Source: Xanthobacteraceae bacterium | GTDB lineage: Bacteria > Pseudomonadota > Alphaproteobacteria > Rhizobiales > Xanthobacteraceae | Reading direction: 5' to 3' | NCBI GenBank assembly: GCA_030036975.1 | Contig: JASHSE010000203.1 | Span: forward strand, 1 to 6,719 | DNA length: 6,719 bases | Shown: positions 5,802-6,719 of the stretch, piece after piece | Layout of the letters: each line of letters begins with the position of its first letter | Position numbering within the stretch: the first letter of the stretch is position 1 | Program-made: the position numbers and the translations under genes | Notes under the pieces: model-generated | The model's database searches: none | What the model saw: only the letters and a program-made list of their open reading frames with translations | Told to the model about the DNA's origin: nothing

Positions 5802-5817
5802 AAACCCACCAAGCTCC

Positions 5818-6582
5818 ATGACCGCCCCGACGCCATCCGGCCGGATCAATCTCGTCGTCGCCACGCCCTGCTTCGGCGGGCAGGTTTCGGTCGCCTACGC
5901 AACGTCGCTGCTCAAGCTGCAGGCGTTCATGCGCCGATTTGGCGGCGTCAATCTGACGGTGAGGTTCAAGGACGGCGACGCGTTGATCACCCGCGCGCGG
6001 GCGAGCCTGATCTCACAATTCCTCGACGATCCGGGCGCGACGCACCTGTTGTTCGTCGACGCCGATATCGGCTTCGAGCCGGAGCAGGTTTGGCGCCTGA
6101 TCCAGTGCGGCGCTGACATGTGCGCTGCGATCTACCCGATCAAACTGATCGATTGGGACAAGGTGAAGTCGACGATCGAAGCCGCGCGTCCCAATCCGAC
6201 TGCGGCGGCGCTCAAATACGTGTTCGAGGTCGACGACGTGAACGCGGTGACCGAGCGGGCAGGATTCGTCAAGGTTCGCTATGCCGGAACCGGTTTTTTG
6301 ATGATCCGCCGCGCCGCCTTGGAAAAAATGTGCGCGCGCTACCCGCAGCTGCAATATAAGCGCGACCATTCTTGCGATGCCGCCACCGCAAGCGACAATC
6401 GCTTCGCGCTGTTTGAATGCTTGATCGCCGAGGACGGGACCTACCTGAGCGAGGATTTCGCGTTCTGCAAGCGCTGGACCGACATCGGCGGCGAGATCTG
6501 GGCCGACCTCGACAGTCGTCTCAATCATGTCGGCCCGATGACGTTTTGCGGCGATCTAGCCTCGCAGTTCACCGCCGCCTAA
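5818..6582 (+). CDS. GT-A-fold glycosyltransferase-like protein
   Basis: This 254-residue protein resembles GT-A-fold glycosyltransferases. INLVVATPCFGGQVSVAYAT (10-29) is the N-terminal nucleotide-binding strand and loop, GDALITRARASLISQFL (53-69) follows, and LLFVDADIGFEP (77-88) holds the metal-binding DxD motif (Asp81, Asp83). Later conserved parts are YPIK (106-109), RYAGTGFLMIRR (154-165), YLSEDFAFCKRW (209-220) with a probable catalytic acidic pair, and HVGP (237-240), whose His could bind metal. No signal peptide or membrane segment is seen, so it is probably cytoplasmic. The frame is open upstream, but only the ATG at 5818 begins family-like sequence. There is no clear Shine-Dalgarno; translation may be leaderless or weak. 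It is divergent from flagellin and lies behind a perfect CtrA box, which suggests co-expression with flagella. Its sugar and acceptor are unknown. Confidence 0.85.
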   Translation: MTAPTPSGRINLVVATPCFGGQVSVAYATSLLKLQAFMRRFGGVNLTVRFKDGDALITRARASLISQFLDDPGATHLLFVDADIGFEPEQVWRLIQCGADMCAAIYPIKLIDWDKVKSTIEAARPNPTAAALKYVFEVDDVNAVTERAGFVKVRYAGTGFLMIRRAALEKMCARYPQLQYKRDHSCDAATASDNRFALFECLIAEDGTYLSEDFAFCKRWTDIGGEIWADLDSRLNHVGPMTFCGDLASQFTAA

Positions 6583-6583
6583 A

Positions 6584-6614
6584 CCCCGTCCCGCTCGTTG
6601 CCGCGGGGCGTTTT
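6584..6614 (+). terminator. Candidate terminator after the glycosyltransferase gene
   Basis: CCCCG (6584-6588) pairs with CGGGG (6604-6608), extended by one possible U-G pair, and is followed by CG and TTTT (6611-6614). It begins one base after the stop codon. The stem is short and the loop long, so this is a modest candidate. Confidence 0.4.
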
Positions 6615-6680
6615 CCCGGGGGACCAGCGGACCATGAAATAGCGCGGGAATGCGTTGCGCTGCGGGCGCGGTTCACCCGG

Positions 6681-6719
6681 TCAGGCCAGCATGTCGACAA
6701 GGGTGCCGCCGACGCCGGA
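6681..6719 (-). CDS. C-terminal end of a - strand gene of unknown identity
   Basis: Read on the - strand, the window edge gives SGVGGTLVDMLA followed by TGA (6683-6681). Only 12 codons are visible. The 'GTLVDML' ending loosely recalls small rod-protein-like flagellar proteins that end in 'GTLLDM', and a flagellar neighbour would be expected, but this is too short to name. It converges on the glycosyltransferase, whose stop lies 98 bases away. That a gene ends here at all is moderately supported. Confidence 0.35.
   Translation of the reverse strand, partial: SGVGGTLVDMLA

Larger units (their letters stand above)
5466..5817. other. 352-base divergent regulatory region between flagellin and glycosyltransferase
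   Basis: No gene is supported here; open frames passing through are extensions of the two flanking genes. On the flagellin side it holds the AAGGG ribosome site (5473-5477), two short GTAC-centred hairpin repeats, a 17-base inverted repeat and a weak CtrA-like site. On the glycosyltransferase side it holds a perfect CtrA box and two 21-base tandem repeats. No convincing sigma-54 or sigma-28 flagellin promoter could be identified by eye. The stretch 5600-5734 shows nothing recognisable. Confidence 0.7.

Noticed and set aside
5353..5817. 155-codon upstream extension of the glycosyltransferase
   Set aside because: It runs through the flagellin N-terminal region and the promoter repeats; family-like sequence begins only at 5818.

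Overview
This window is a flagellar locus from a GC-rich alphaproteobacterium, most likely of the order Hyphomicrobiales (Rhizobiales). The assignment rests on the FlaF and FlbT sequences, which are families of alphaproteobacterial flagellin regulators, on a flagellin of the type seen in Bradyrhizobium-like bacteria, and on a perfect CtrA-type box (TTAA-N7-TTAAC). The species cannot be named from the sequence.

Layout. The left edge holds the last 14 codons of a + strand gene, perhaps flgL. Four genes then lie on the - strand, in transcription order from right to left: a 673-residue flagellin (5465 to 3444) ended by a strong intrinsic terminator; a composite flbT/flaF gene (3241 to 2717); a CmcI-type SAM-dependent methyltransferase (2708 to 1725); and a TPR-sulfotransferase (1628 to 87). 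Divergent from the flagellin, across a 352-base intergenic region, is a + strand GT-A-like glycosyltransferase (5818 to 6582). The right edge holds the last codons of a - strand gene of unknown identity.

How the genes may work together. Flagellin is the filament subunit and FlaF is needed for its production. The glycosyltransferase, methyltransferase and sulfotransferase together look like a set for decorating a surface polymer. Because they flank a Ser/Thr-rich flagellin and one of them sits under a CtrA-type box, flagellin glycan modification is a reasonable hypothesis, but it is inference.

The most unusual points are: (1) FlbT survives only as its first ~22 and last ~30 residues, joined in frame to each other and to FlaF, with the family's middle region missing; (2) the flagellin has four ~75-80-residue tandem repeats replacing its central domain; (3) the flagellin is nearly devoid of basic residues (1 Lys and 3 Arg in 673, by hand count), with none between residues 11 and 506; (4) the glycosyltransferase promoter region combines a perfect CtrA box with two 21-base tandem repeats.
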